From positions 1 through 5,199 of the forward strand of contig JAJYOQ010000313.1 of assembly GCA_021796135.1 (NCBI GenBank): a DNA stretch of 5,199 bases, written 5' to 3'. The DNA comes from Bacteroidota bacterium (lineage in GTDB: Bacteria; Bacteroidota; Ignavibacteria; Ignavibacteriales; Ignavibacteriaceae). The notes under the pieces are model-generated. The model made no database searches and was not told the DNA's origin. It worked only from the letters and a program-made list of their open reading frames with translations. The position numbers were made by a program, and so were the translations under genes. This document shows, in pieces, positions 1 to 5,171 of the stretch; the stretch's first letter is position 1; each line of letters opens with the position of its first letter.

Positions 1-246
1 TGTATATTTATCCTCAAGATGTTTGCCGTATATCTGTTTCAGATTGAAATTTTCTGATAATTTAATGATTCCGGATAATTCGAGAACATTTGGAGATATT
101 TCTAAATCATTTAAAGTATCTTTTTCCGCTATCATATTAAAATAGTTCTCAACCATCCCGGAAAGACTTTGCTTATTCCTTTTAGCATACTTTTTAGCCC
201 GCTCAATTACTCTTTTATTTAATTTTAGAGTTAGTTTTGTGTCCAT
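1..246 (-). CDS. DUF6364-type ribbon-helix-helix antitoxin, 3' end cut off by window edge
   Basis: The reading frame opens at ATG (244-246) and runs off the window after 82 codons without a stop. The protein begins MDTKLTLKLNKRVIERAKKY and continues with AKRNKQSLSGMVENYF. This is a short beta strand followed by two helices joined by a polar turn, the layout of a ribbon-helix-helix DNA-binding domain (about residues 3-37). It matches what I know of the small DUF6364 family (about 80-90 aa), which commonly precedes PIN-domain (VapC-like) RNases as the antitoxin and repressor. The rest (residues 40-82, acidic and helical) would be the toxin-binding tail. Little coding sequence is probably missing. 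A toxin gene would lie beyond base 1 and is not seen, so the toxin-antitoxin role is inferred. Only a weak GGTGCGGGA precedes the start. A good promoter with flanking TACGTA repeats lies upstream, suggesting autoregulation. Confidence 0.75.
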   Translation of the reverse strand, partial: MDTKLTLKLNKRVIERAKKYAKRNKQSLSGMVENYFNMIAEKDTLNDLEISPNVLELSGIIKLSENFNLKQIYGKHLEDKYT

Positions 247-262
247 TCCCGCACCTTTTGTT

Positions 263-312
263 TACGTATATATTTTTATACAAAGATACGTACAAATAAT
301 CGTAAATTTCAA
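263..312 (-). promoter_or_regulatory. Promoter and likely operator of the DUF6364 gene
   Basis: On the minus strand the sequence TATCTTTG (281-288) is an exact match to the Bacteroidota -7 consensus TAnnTTTG. A TTG at 310-312 lies 21 bases upstream as a possible -33 element. The -7 box ends 34 bases before the ATG at 246, giving a short leader. Two copies of TACGTA (263-268 and 287-292) lie on either side of the expected start of transcription. They extend into an inverted repeat, TACGTATAT at 263-271 against AGATACGTA at 284-292, with 8 of 9 positions complementary. A ribbon-helix-helix protein encoded directly downstream is a natural ligand for such paired sites. Binding is inferred. Confidence 0.55.
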
Positions 313-525
313 GTCAGTCATAAACCCTGATTTGTCCGTCGAAAATACCCCTTGTTGCTGAAATAGATAAGCGTTATTAATAATAAACTTAAGCATTGCA
401 GCAAAGACACACATAATTATTATAAATATTTCATTTTCCCGATAACTGGTTAGCACAATTGCTAAATTTGCGACGCCTTGCTTTGTAAACACATAAGGCA
501 ATTACCCGCAGAGATGTTACTTTGA

Positions 526-548
526 TGGTATCGCATTTTGTGATACCA
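526..548. repeat. Palindrome B of a three-member hairpin family
   Basis: Arms 526-535 (TGGTATCGCA) and 539-548 (TGTGATACCA) pair over 10 positions, with one G-T wobble and a TTT loop. The centre TCGCATTTTGTGA (531-543) matches TCRCAWTTTGYGA, shared with the palindromes at 682-702 and 718-732. This copy lies inside the ORF6N remnant, where the minus strand reads MVSQNAIPS across it, so the hairpin is part of the former coding sequence. Confidence 0.6.
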
Positions 549-681
549 TGGATTCAACTTCTAAGTCCCTATCAAACATTACTTGAGCACCGCGAATGGT
601 GTAAATTTTCCGCCAGATGGATTCGGAATCGTAAATGATTAAATTGTTTTTTGATACTTCCATAATACTTTTAAGTTTAAT

Positions 682-702
682 GAGGTCGCATTTTGCGACC
701 TC
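682..702. repeat. Palindrome A, perfect 9-bp hairpin
   Basis: GAGGTCGCA (682-690) and TGCGACCTC (694-702) are perfectly complementary around a TTT loop. The core TCGCATTTTGCGA is at 686-698. It lies between the fic stop and the ORF6N remnant. Neither strand carries a clean U-run directly after the stem (plus strand AAAGAATTTTTT, minus strand ATTAAACTT), so it is not a convincing intrinsic terminator. It could still form a stable RNA hairpin at the 3' end of fic mRNA. Confidence 0.7.
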
Positions 703-717
703 AAAGAATTTTTTGAA

Positions 718-732
718 ATCACAATTTGTGAT
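718..732. repeat. Palindrome C just after the fic stop
   Basis: ATCACAA-T-TTGTGAT is a perfect 15-base palindrome beginning six bases after the fic stop codon (739-741, minus strand). Its inner 13 bases (719-731) match the same core, TCRCAWTTTGYGA, as the other two copies. Unlike them it has no extended complementary flank. Confidence 0.6.
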
Positions 733-738
733 ATATAG

Positions 739-2193
739 TTAATTAATTATTAGATGCTTACCTTCGTCTGATTCATAAAAGGCGTTGTGGACATTTATGT
801 AATTATATAAATCATCATAGCTTTCATAGTGAAGCTTTTCGCTGAACAAGTGAGCTTTTGAAAGCATCTCGACATATGGAACAGGGTCTTTTTGATTCGT
901 TAATCTTTTTAATGTAAGTAAGTAATCATCTCGAAAAACAGTCGGAATAATAATTTTAGATTCATCTTTATTTACAAGCTCTGCATTCATCATTACTCTC
1001 GCAATCCTTCCATTTCCGTCTTCAAAAGGATGAACTTCACTTACCATGAACATAATGTAAGCTGCACGTGCAAAAGGGTCCGAAAGAATTTTATAGTAGT
1101 CAAATCCTCTGGTTAATGTTCCCCTAACAAGTTTGTAATCTACAAAATAAGTATTGCCTGCCCTATTATTTTTTTCTTTGAATTGCCCCGGAGTTTTGCT
1201 GACACGTGACGAAAGCAAAGTTTTATGACGTGATTGAAGAATTTCAAGAAACTCTTCACCGCTTCCCGGAATTATTTTCATCTCTTTTCTATTTGAAACT
1301 ATCTGATATGTTCCGAGTATATCATGAGAATCATCACCGCGATTGGGTAACGGTACGCCGGTATCAATAATATTTTTTGCTTCGGAAACTTCGAATACTG
1401 TCCCTTCAATGTAATTTGAAAAATAAGCTTCAAAGAATGCAAAATTCCTAAATGAATTTAATGATTTATTCTTTTCTGGAAGTGCTTTAAAAGTTTTGTT
1501 ATGTAGGTAGCTAAAAAGTATTTCAAAAAGTTCTATTCTGTTTTTATCATAGAGCAAACCGATAGCGCGTGATAATGCCAAATCTGATTTCAATATTTGT
1601 GAGGGCTTAGTCGCAAAAAGTGCACCAATGATTTTGTTTAATGATTCAAATTCTTTTTGCATTCCCAGAATTCCGGCTGCCTTTCTTGCATCGTCTCGTA
1701 ATTTATTTAATCCTTCTTCACCTTTAATTCTTAAAATATCATCTAGCTTTTCTTCAATTTGCGGAATTCCCAGTGTCTTAGAACTTGGACCGGCTTTTTT
1801 TGTTATCTGAAGATTCTCTAGGTATCTTCTTGCTTCAGAAGAAACATAAAGATCACCAATGAATTTTGTGTCGCCTTCAACTGGTCCTTTCCCTTCAAGA
1901 AAATTTATTGTTATCCCGGGCAGTTTAATTTTTCTGGTATAAGAATATGTTGCAAACATTTGATTGGTTGATGTCGGTCTAAACTCAAAAGCAGAACGAT
2001 GACTTAAAACAGCTTGAGGATATAAACTGCCAAGAATTTCCAGAATATTTCTATTTATTATTTCGGAAGGACTTTCATCGAAGTTTGTCGTGTAAATCCT
2101 CGGTGCTATTTTCCTTATTTTTTTCTCTTGAAGCAATTTAAAAATTTTGTATGCTTCCTTGCGGTCACCTGAACTAAATAGCAATTCACTCAT
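739..2193 (-). CDS. Fic-family AMPylase-like protein with AbiEi-like N-terminal half
   Basis: A 484-residue protein. Fic enzymes usually transfer AMP from ATP to a hydroxyl of a target protein. The active-site loop HPFEDGNGRIAR (residues 388-399) is intact, with catalytic H388, the acidic D392 and the phosphate-binding GNGR. SNYIEG (259-264) fits the inhibitory motif S/T-xxx-E-G/N and lies before the Fic core, so it would be a class II, self-inhibited Fic protein with E263 blocking ATP. A flap-like segment, TYFVDY, sits near 348-353. The first 130 residues (EKKIRKIAPRIYTTN, then LSHRSAFEFRPTS, LPGITINFLEGKGP and SSEARRYLENL) resemble the winged-helix and following domain of AbiEi-type antitoxins, suggesting DNA binding. 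The ATG at 2191-2193 has no clear Shine-Dalgarno, which is ordinary for Bacteroidota. Target and cellular role are unknown; defence or toxin-antitoxin function is inferred from the family and the neighbours. Confidence 0.9.
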   Translation of the reverse strand: MSELLFSSGDRKEAYKIFKLLQEKKIRKIAPRIYTTNFDESPSEIINRNILEILGSLYPQAVLSHRSAFEFRPTSTNQMFATYSYTRKIKLPGITINFLEGKGPVEGDTKFIGDLYVSSEARRYLENLQITKKAGPSSKTLGIPQIEEKLDDILRIKGEEGLNKLRDDARKAAGILGMQKEFESLNKIIGALFATKPSQILKSDLALSRAIGLLYDKNRIELFEILFSYLHNKTFKALPEKNKSLNSFRNFAFFEAYFSNYIEGTVFEVSEAKNIIDTGVPLPNRGDDSHDILGTYQIVSNRKEMKIIPGSGEEFLEILQSRHKTLLSSRVSKTPGQFKEKNNRAGNTYFVDYKLVRGTLTRGFDYYKILSDPFARAAYIMFMVSEVHPFEDGNGRIARVMMNAELVNKDESKIIIPTVFRDDYLLTLKRLTNQKDPVPYVEMLSKAHLFSEKLHYESYDDLYNYINVHNAFYESDEGKHLIIN

Positions 2194-2198
2194 TGTAG

Positions 2199-2255
2199 TT
2201 ATTTTCTAAAATAAATATAATTATATGTTAAAATTGTAATTATTTTCCAAGATAA
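2199..2255 (-). promoter_or_regulatory. Putative fic promoter region with two palindromic direct repeats
   Basis: TTATTTTCTAAAATAA (2199-2214) is a perfect palindrome with 7-base arms. TTATTTTCCAAGATAA (2240-2255) is a copy matching at 14 of 16 positions. The second covers a near-consensus -7 element on the minus strand, TATCTTGG (2247-2254, one base off TAnnTTTG), 54 bases before the fic ATG. No good -33 element is seen. The repeats could be operator sites, perhaps for the winged-helix half of the Fic protein itself. The AT-rich background makes chance palindromes fairly likely. Confidence 0.35.
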
Positions 2256-2303
2256 GCAAATTTATTTGAAATTTTTTCCAGAATAGAAGAATTATAACCA
2301 TTT

Positions 2304-2326
2304 CCCAACTCCGCCCCCTCAACCCC
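2304..2326 (-). other. Short G-tract cluster in the divergent intergenic region
   Basis: The plus strand is C-rich and nearly G-free from about 2301 to 2360. On the minus strand this gives G-runs of 4, 5, 2 and 3 within 23 bases (2323-2326, 2314-2318, 2311-2312, 2304-2306), separated by loops of 1-4 bases. A two-layer G-quadruplex upstream of fic is conceivable. Nothing else is recognisable between fic and the next gene apart from the weak promoter candidates listed separately. Confidence 0.3.
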
Positions 2327-2362
2327 ATCTTTTCTCCAACCATTCAAATTCTTATCCTCCGT

Positions 2363-2399
2363 TTTGTTATTTTACCTATCACAATTTAAATTATTTCTG
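2363..2399 (+). promoter_or_regulatory. Possible promoter of the cysteine hydrolase gene
   Basis: TATTTCTG (2392-2399) differs by one base from the -7 consensus TAnnTTTG. A TTTG at 2363-2366 could be the -33 element, but the 25-base spacer is longer than usual. It would place transcription start roughly 20 bases before the ATG at 2425. Confidence 0.3.
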
Positions 2400-2412
2400 A
2401 ATTTATTCTCTT

Positions 2413-2417
2413 AGGGA
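2413..2417 (+). promoter_or_regulatory. Shine-Dalgarno AGGGA that fixes the start at 2425
   Basis: AGGGA ends seven bases before ATG 2425-2427. The upstream in-frame TTG at 2419 would be only one base from it, too close for initiation. The ATG is therefore the better start. Confidence 0.6.
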
Positions 2418-2424
2418 ATTGTCA

Positions 2425-3459
2425 ATGAAAAGAAATGAATTACCGCTGCCCAAACATTATAACGAAACTAAAACCGGTGAAATTTGGAAAGTTGACTATG
2501 AATCTCGCGCTAAAGATGCCCTAAATTGGGCTAATATGTACCACATAAACCCTTCCTCCTCTGATAAAATCAAAATCTGCATCCTCGCTGTCGATATGCA
2601 GAATACTTTCTGCATCCCCGGATTCGAACTTTTCGTCGGCGGTAAATCCGGTAACGGCGCGGTCGAGGATACTAAACGATTCTGCAGCTTCATCTATAGA
2701 AATATGGATATTATTACCGAAATTATCCCTACTATGGATACTCACTACCCTTTGCAAATCTTCCATTCCATATTCCTCGTCAATGATAAAGGTGAACACC
2801 CTCAACCCTTTACCCTGATTTCTACCGAAGATGTCCAAAAAGGTCTTTGGAAAATAAATGAAAATGTCTGCCGCAATCTCGGCGTCGATTACCTCCAGGC
2901 TGAAAATTATCTCCTGCATTATACTCAAAAACTAAAAGAAGGAAATAAATATAACCTCACTGTCTGGCCCTACCACGCTATGCTCGGCGGTATCGGCTAC
3001 GCTCTCGTCCCTTCTTTCGAAGAATCTGTCTTCTTCCATAGCATCGCTCGCTATAGCCAGCCGAATTTTCAACCGAAAGGCAATAACCCTTTTACTGAAC
3101 ATTATTCTATCTTCGGTCCCGAGGTCAGAGAAAGAGTAAATGGTAAAAAAATTGCTGATAAAAATTCCTCGCTTATCGAAAGATTACTAAATTTTGATAT
3201 TATCATTATCGCCGGTCAGGCTAAAAGCCATTGCGTCGCCTGGACTATAGACGATCTCCTTCAGGATTTCCTGCTCCGGAAAAAACACCTTACTAATAAG
3301 GTCTACCTTCTCGAGGATTGTACTTCTCCGGTTGTTATCCCCGGTTCTATCGATTATTCTGATATCGCTAATGAATCCTTTCAAAAATTCGCCGACGCGG
3401 GTATGCATATCGTTAAATCTACCGATCCGGTTGAATCCTGGGAAGGTGTTCATTTTTAA
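2425..3459 (+). CDS. Long isochorismatase/nicotinamidase-like cysteine hydrolase
   Basis: A 344-residue protein from ATG 2425. It carries the landmarks of the isochorismatase-like hydrolase fold. ILAVDMQNTF (53-62) holds the catalytic aspartate D57, and IIAGQAKSHCVAW (261-273) holds the nucleophile C270. FQPKGNNPFTEHYS has a lysine before glycine (K218) in the place of the catalytic lysine. MDTHYPLQIFH (D105, H107, H114) and WPYHAMLG (H184) resemble the metal-binding D/H/H cluster and the WPxHC stretch of nicotinamidases. Such enzymes hydrolyse nicotinamide to nicotinate in NAD salvage, or related amides and vinyl ethers. The protein is far longer than PncA (about 180-210 aa): an insertion of roughly 40 residues lies between the metal site and WPYH, and a 45-residue extension precedes the first strand, so the substrate should not be assumed. 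No signal peptide is seen, so it is probably cytoplasmic. It is a single gene, divergent from fic and 143 bases before mlaE. Confidence 0.85.
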   Translation: MKRNELPLPKHYNETKTGEIWKVDYESRAKDALNWANMYHINPSSSDKIKICILAVDMQNTFCIPGFELFVGGKSGNGAVEDTKRFCSFIYRNMDIITEIIPTMDTHYPLQIFHSIFLVNDKGEHPQPFTLISTEDVQKGLWKINENVCRNLGVDYLQAENYLLHYTQKLKEGNKYNLTVWPYHAMLGGIGYALVPSFEESVFFHSIARYSQPNFQPKGNNPFTEHYSIFGPEVRERVNGKKIADKNSSLIERLLNFDIIIIAGQAKSHCVAWTIDDLLQDFLLRKKHLTNKVYLLEDCTSPVVIPGSIDYSDIANESFQKFADAGMHIVKSTDPVESWEGVHF

Positions 3460-3473
3460 TTATGCTGTCTAAA

Positions 3474-3504
3474 ATTGTTGATCTGTATCATTCAATTTTT
3501 TTTT
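3474..3504 (+). terminator. Weak intrinsic terminator candidate
   Basis: ATTG (3474-3477) pairs with CAAT (3493-3496) and TGA (3479-3481) with TCA (3488-3490), with small bulges and a 6-base loop. A run of nine T (3496-3504) follows. The stem is short and AT-rich, so the T-run is the stronger part of the evidence. Its place 15 bases after the hydrolase stop fits termination before the mla operon. Confidence 0.35.
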
Positions 3505-3535
3505 GAGGTCGATTTTTTATTATTTTGGTTTGAAA

Positions 3536-3551
3536 GTATAAATCTTTATAC
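3536..3551. promoter_or_regulatory. Palindrome upstream of the mla operon
   Basis: GTATAAA-TC-TTTATAC is a perfect 7-base inverted repeat with a 2-base centre, 51 bases before the annotated mlaE start. It follows a TTTG (3529-3532). A promoter must lie in this 143-base gap if the operon is transcribed separately, but no good -7 match is visible. The palindrome may be an operator or may be chance in AT-rich DNA. Confidence 0.3.
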
Positions 3552-3602
3552 AATTTTATTGATTATTTTTTCTAAACGGATTTTAATATAAAGCACATTA
3601 TT

Positions 3603-4412
3603 TTGGATACTCCAAAGATTAAAGTAAATCATTCGCAAAAAATCTCTGTCTCTTATCTAAGATTTCAGGAATTTTTTACTATGATTGCCGGTCTCTCTGT
3701 TTTTACCCTCCAATTTTTTAAAAAAGTGCTGGTTCCTCCGTTTGAATTTGCCGAAATTAAAAAACATATGGATGAACTCGGCGTCAAAACTCTGCCTATT
3801 GTCAGCGTTACCGGTTTTATTATCGGTCTCGTCTTGGCTATGCAAAGTCAGCCGACTATGGCTAAATTCGGCGCTGAAGCCTATCTGCCGAGTATGGTTG
3901 CCCTCTCCGTTGTGCGGGAATTGGGTCCGGTTATTACTGCCTTAATCTTCGCCGGTAGGGTTAGTTCCGGTATCGGCGCTGAACTCGGCTCTATGAGGGT
4001 TACTGAACAAATTGACGCTATGGAAGTCTCGGCTATTAATCCTTTTAAATTTTTGGTGGTTACCAGAATCGTCGCCTGTACCTTGATCCTCCCGATCCTT
4101 ACTGTCTATGTTATGTTCCTGGCTATTATCGGCGGCTTCCTGGCTATTTATCTTTCTCAGCATATTAGCTTTCAATTGTATGTGAATACTGTTGTACATG
4201 CCTTGGATTTCTCTGATGTTATTCCCGGTATCGCTAAAACTTTCTTCTTCGGTTTTATCGTCGGTATTGTCGGTACCTTTAAGGGATATAATGCTGAAAA
4301 CGGCACGGAGGGAGTCGGACGCGCTTCTACTAGCTCTGTGGTCGTCTCTTCTCTTATTATTTTGTTCGCCGATATGGTGCTTGTTAAACTTACTGTTTTG
4401 ATTTGGGGTTAA
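3603..4412 (+). CDS. mlaE: MlaE-family lipid ABC transporter permease
   Basis: The 269-residue membrane permease of an MCE/Mla system, which moves phospholipids between the inner and outer membranes. The signature region is clear: VVRELGPVITALIFAGRV (103-120), then AELGSMRVTEQIDAMEV (126-142), which is near-invariant in MlaE/YrbE, and near the C-terminus FKGYNAENGTEGVGRAS (226-242). Hydrophobic segments lie at about 64-82, 97-118, 150-183, 208-226 and 246-267, with an amphipathic N-terminal helix (FQEFFTMIAGLSVFTLQFF) as expected. The start is uncertain. TTG 3603 gives the usual family length and keeps the whole N-terminal helix, whereas the first ATG (3681) would cut into it. The frame is open upstream only to a TAA at 3573-3575, and no Shine-Dalgarno is visible. 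mlaF follows after three bases, so the two are co-transcribed. All parts look intact. Confidence 0.93.
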   Translation: MDTPKIKVNHSQKISVSYLRFQEFFTMIAGLSVFTLQFFKKVLVPPFEFAEIKKHMDELGVKTLPIVSVTGFIIGLVLAMQSQPTMAKFGAEAYLPSMVALSVVRELGPVITALIFAGRVSSGIGAELGSMRVTEQIDAMEVSAINPFKFLVVTRIVACTLILPILTVYVMFLAIIGGFLAIYLSQHISFQLYVNTVVHALDFSDVIPGIAKTFFFGFIVGIVGTFKGYNAENGTEGVGRASTSSVVVSSLIILFADMVLVKLTVLIWG

Positions 4413-4415
4413 CTT

Positions 4416-5171
4416 ATGTCTGAAGTTGAAGTCAAAAACCTTAGCAAATCATTCGGAGATTTTAAAGTTCTGGATGACGTCTCTCTAAAAATTAATGAGG
4501 GCGAAAATGTCGTCGTCTTCGGCAGAAGCGGTACTGGTAAAAGCGTCTTGCTGAAGTGTATCGTTAGATTAATGGAACCTGATTCCGGCGAAATCTTTAT
4601 CGAAGGTAAAAGTGTCCTTTCTCTGAATGAAAAACAGCTAAATGAAGTCCGTAAAGAAATCGGTTTCCTGTTCCAAAGTGCGGCACTTTATGATTCTATG
4701 ACTGTCCGCGAAAATCTGTCTTTCCCTCTGATCCGTAATTTTAATTTTACGGAAAAGGAAGTCGAGGCAAAAGTTAAATCGTCTCTCGAAAAAGTTTCGC
4801 TCGAAGATGCTATTGATAAAATGCCTGCCGAACTTTCAGGCGGTATGAAAAAAAGAATCGGTCTTGCTCGCACTATTATTACCGAACCTAGACTTATTCT
4901 CTACGATGAACCTACTACTGGTCTCGATCCGATTACTACTAAAGAAATTAGTCAGTTGATCGTGGAATTACAAAAAGATTTGAAAACTGCCGCAATAGTC
5001 GTTACGCATGATATTATCTGCGCTAAAATTATTGCTTCACATGCTGTCGTGCTAAATGACGGAAAGATTAAGTATGAAGGAAATATCGAAAGCCTTGTTT
5101 CTACTAATGATCCTTTCCTTAAAGATTTCTTTAGCAGCGAAATTCTTGAAAATAGAAACGGGAGGAACTAA
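4416..5171 (+). CDS. mlaF: MlaF-family lipid ABC transporter ATPase
   Basis: The 251-residue cytoplasmic ATPase that powers the MlaE permease. All ABC motifs are intact and in order: Walker A GRSGTGKS (36-43), Q-loop FQSAALYDSMTV with Q87, signature LSGGMKKRIGLAR (140-152), Walker B LILYDE with the catalytic E165, D-loop GLD (169-171) and the switch histidine H198 in VVTHD. FQSAALYDSMTVREN and LSGGMKKR are typical of the MlaF/Mkl branch that serves MCE transporters. The length is normal for the family. The ATG at 4416-4418 comes three bases after the mlaE stop, so translation is probably coupled. The stop TAA overlaps the next ATG by one base. The order mlaE-mlaF-(mlaD) is standard. A STAS-domain MlaB is not encoded between these genes. 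Confidence 0.95.
   Translation: MSEVEVKNLSKSFGDFKVLDDVSLKINEGENVVVFGRSGTGKSVLLKCIVRLMEPDSGEIFIEGKSVLSLNEKQLNEVRKEIGFLFQSAALYDSMTVRENLSFPLIRNFNFTEKEVEAKVKSSLEKVSLEDAIDKMPAELSGGMKKRIGLARTIITEPRLILYDEPTTGLDPITTKEISQLIVELQKDLKTAAIVVTHDIICAKIIASHAVVLNDGKIKYEGNIESLVSTNDPFLKDFFSSEILENRNGRN
5160..5165 (+). promoter_or_regulatory. Strong Shine-Dalgarno for the third operon gene
   Basis: GGGAGG lies inside the last codons of mlaF and ends five bases before ATG 5171. It selects this ATG over the in-frame one at 5183. It is the best ribosome binding site in the window. Confidence 0.7.

Larger units (their letters stand above)
262..663 (-). pseudogene. Degraded ORF6N-domain (KilA-N/Bro-N-like) gene
   Basis: One frame, read from ATG 661-663 down to the stop at 262-264, recovers both ends of an ORF6N-domain protein but is broken. 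The N-terminal part (48 codons, 517-663) contains KIYTIRGAQVMFDRDL, the family opening that is normally followed by AELYGVET. About 35 expected residues are missing and the text jumps to EVESMVSQNAIPSK. Then come TAA (517-519), five codons, and a second TAA (502-504). In the same frame the C-terminal part resumes with LPYVFTKQGVANLAIVLTS and continues to IIIMCVFAAMLKFIINNAYL, matching the usual PYVFTEQGVAMLSxVL and IMRxFVxMRKFLLxNAQLFQ. ORF6N proteins belong to phages and mobile elements and are putative DNA-binding or antirepressor proteins. With two stops and a deletion it is probably not functional. The family match is from memory of the motif; the stops are read directly. Confidence 0.8.

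Noticed and set aside
262..501. A free-standing 79-codon minus-strand gene starting at TTG 499-501
   Set aside because: Its sequence is the C-terminal half of the ORF6N domain, in frame with the N-terminal half at 517-663, so it is a fragment of a broken gene.
682..710. Hairpin at 682-702 as an intrinsic terminator
   Set aside because: No U-run directly follows the stem on either strand, and its core is shared with two other palindromes, one inside former coding sequence, which argues for a repeat family.
526..732. CRISPR array
   Set aside because: The three palindromes are short, differ outside the core and have irregular spacing, with no uniform spacers and no cas genes.
1628..1810. Plus-strand open frame of 60 codons inside fic
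   Set aside because: It is antisense to the middle of an intact Fic protein, with no ribosome binding site and no family resemblance.
2419..2424. TTG start for the cysteine hydrolase two codons upstream of the ATG
   Set aside because: It would sit one base from the AGGGA ribosome binding site, while ATG 2425 is seven bases away.
2521..2928. Antisense open frame of 135 codons inside the hydrolase gene (also 2496-2693 and 3187-3453)
   Set aside because: They lie opposite a gene with clear catalytic motifs, have no recognisable domain, and are explained by its codon bias (few TTA, CTA and TCA codons).
3657..4401. Other-frame open frames within mlaE and mlaF on both strands
   Set aside because: They overlap genes with complete family signatures and show no independent start signals or motifs.
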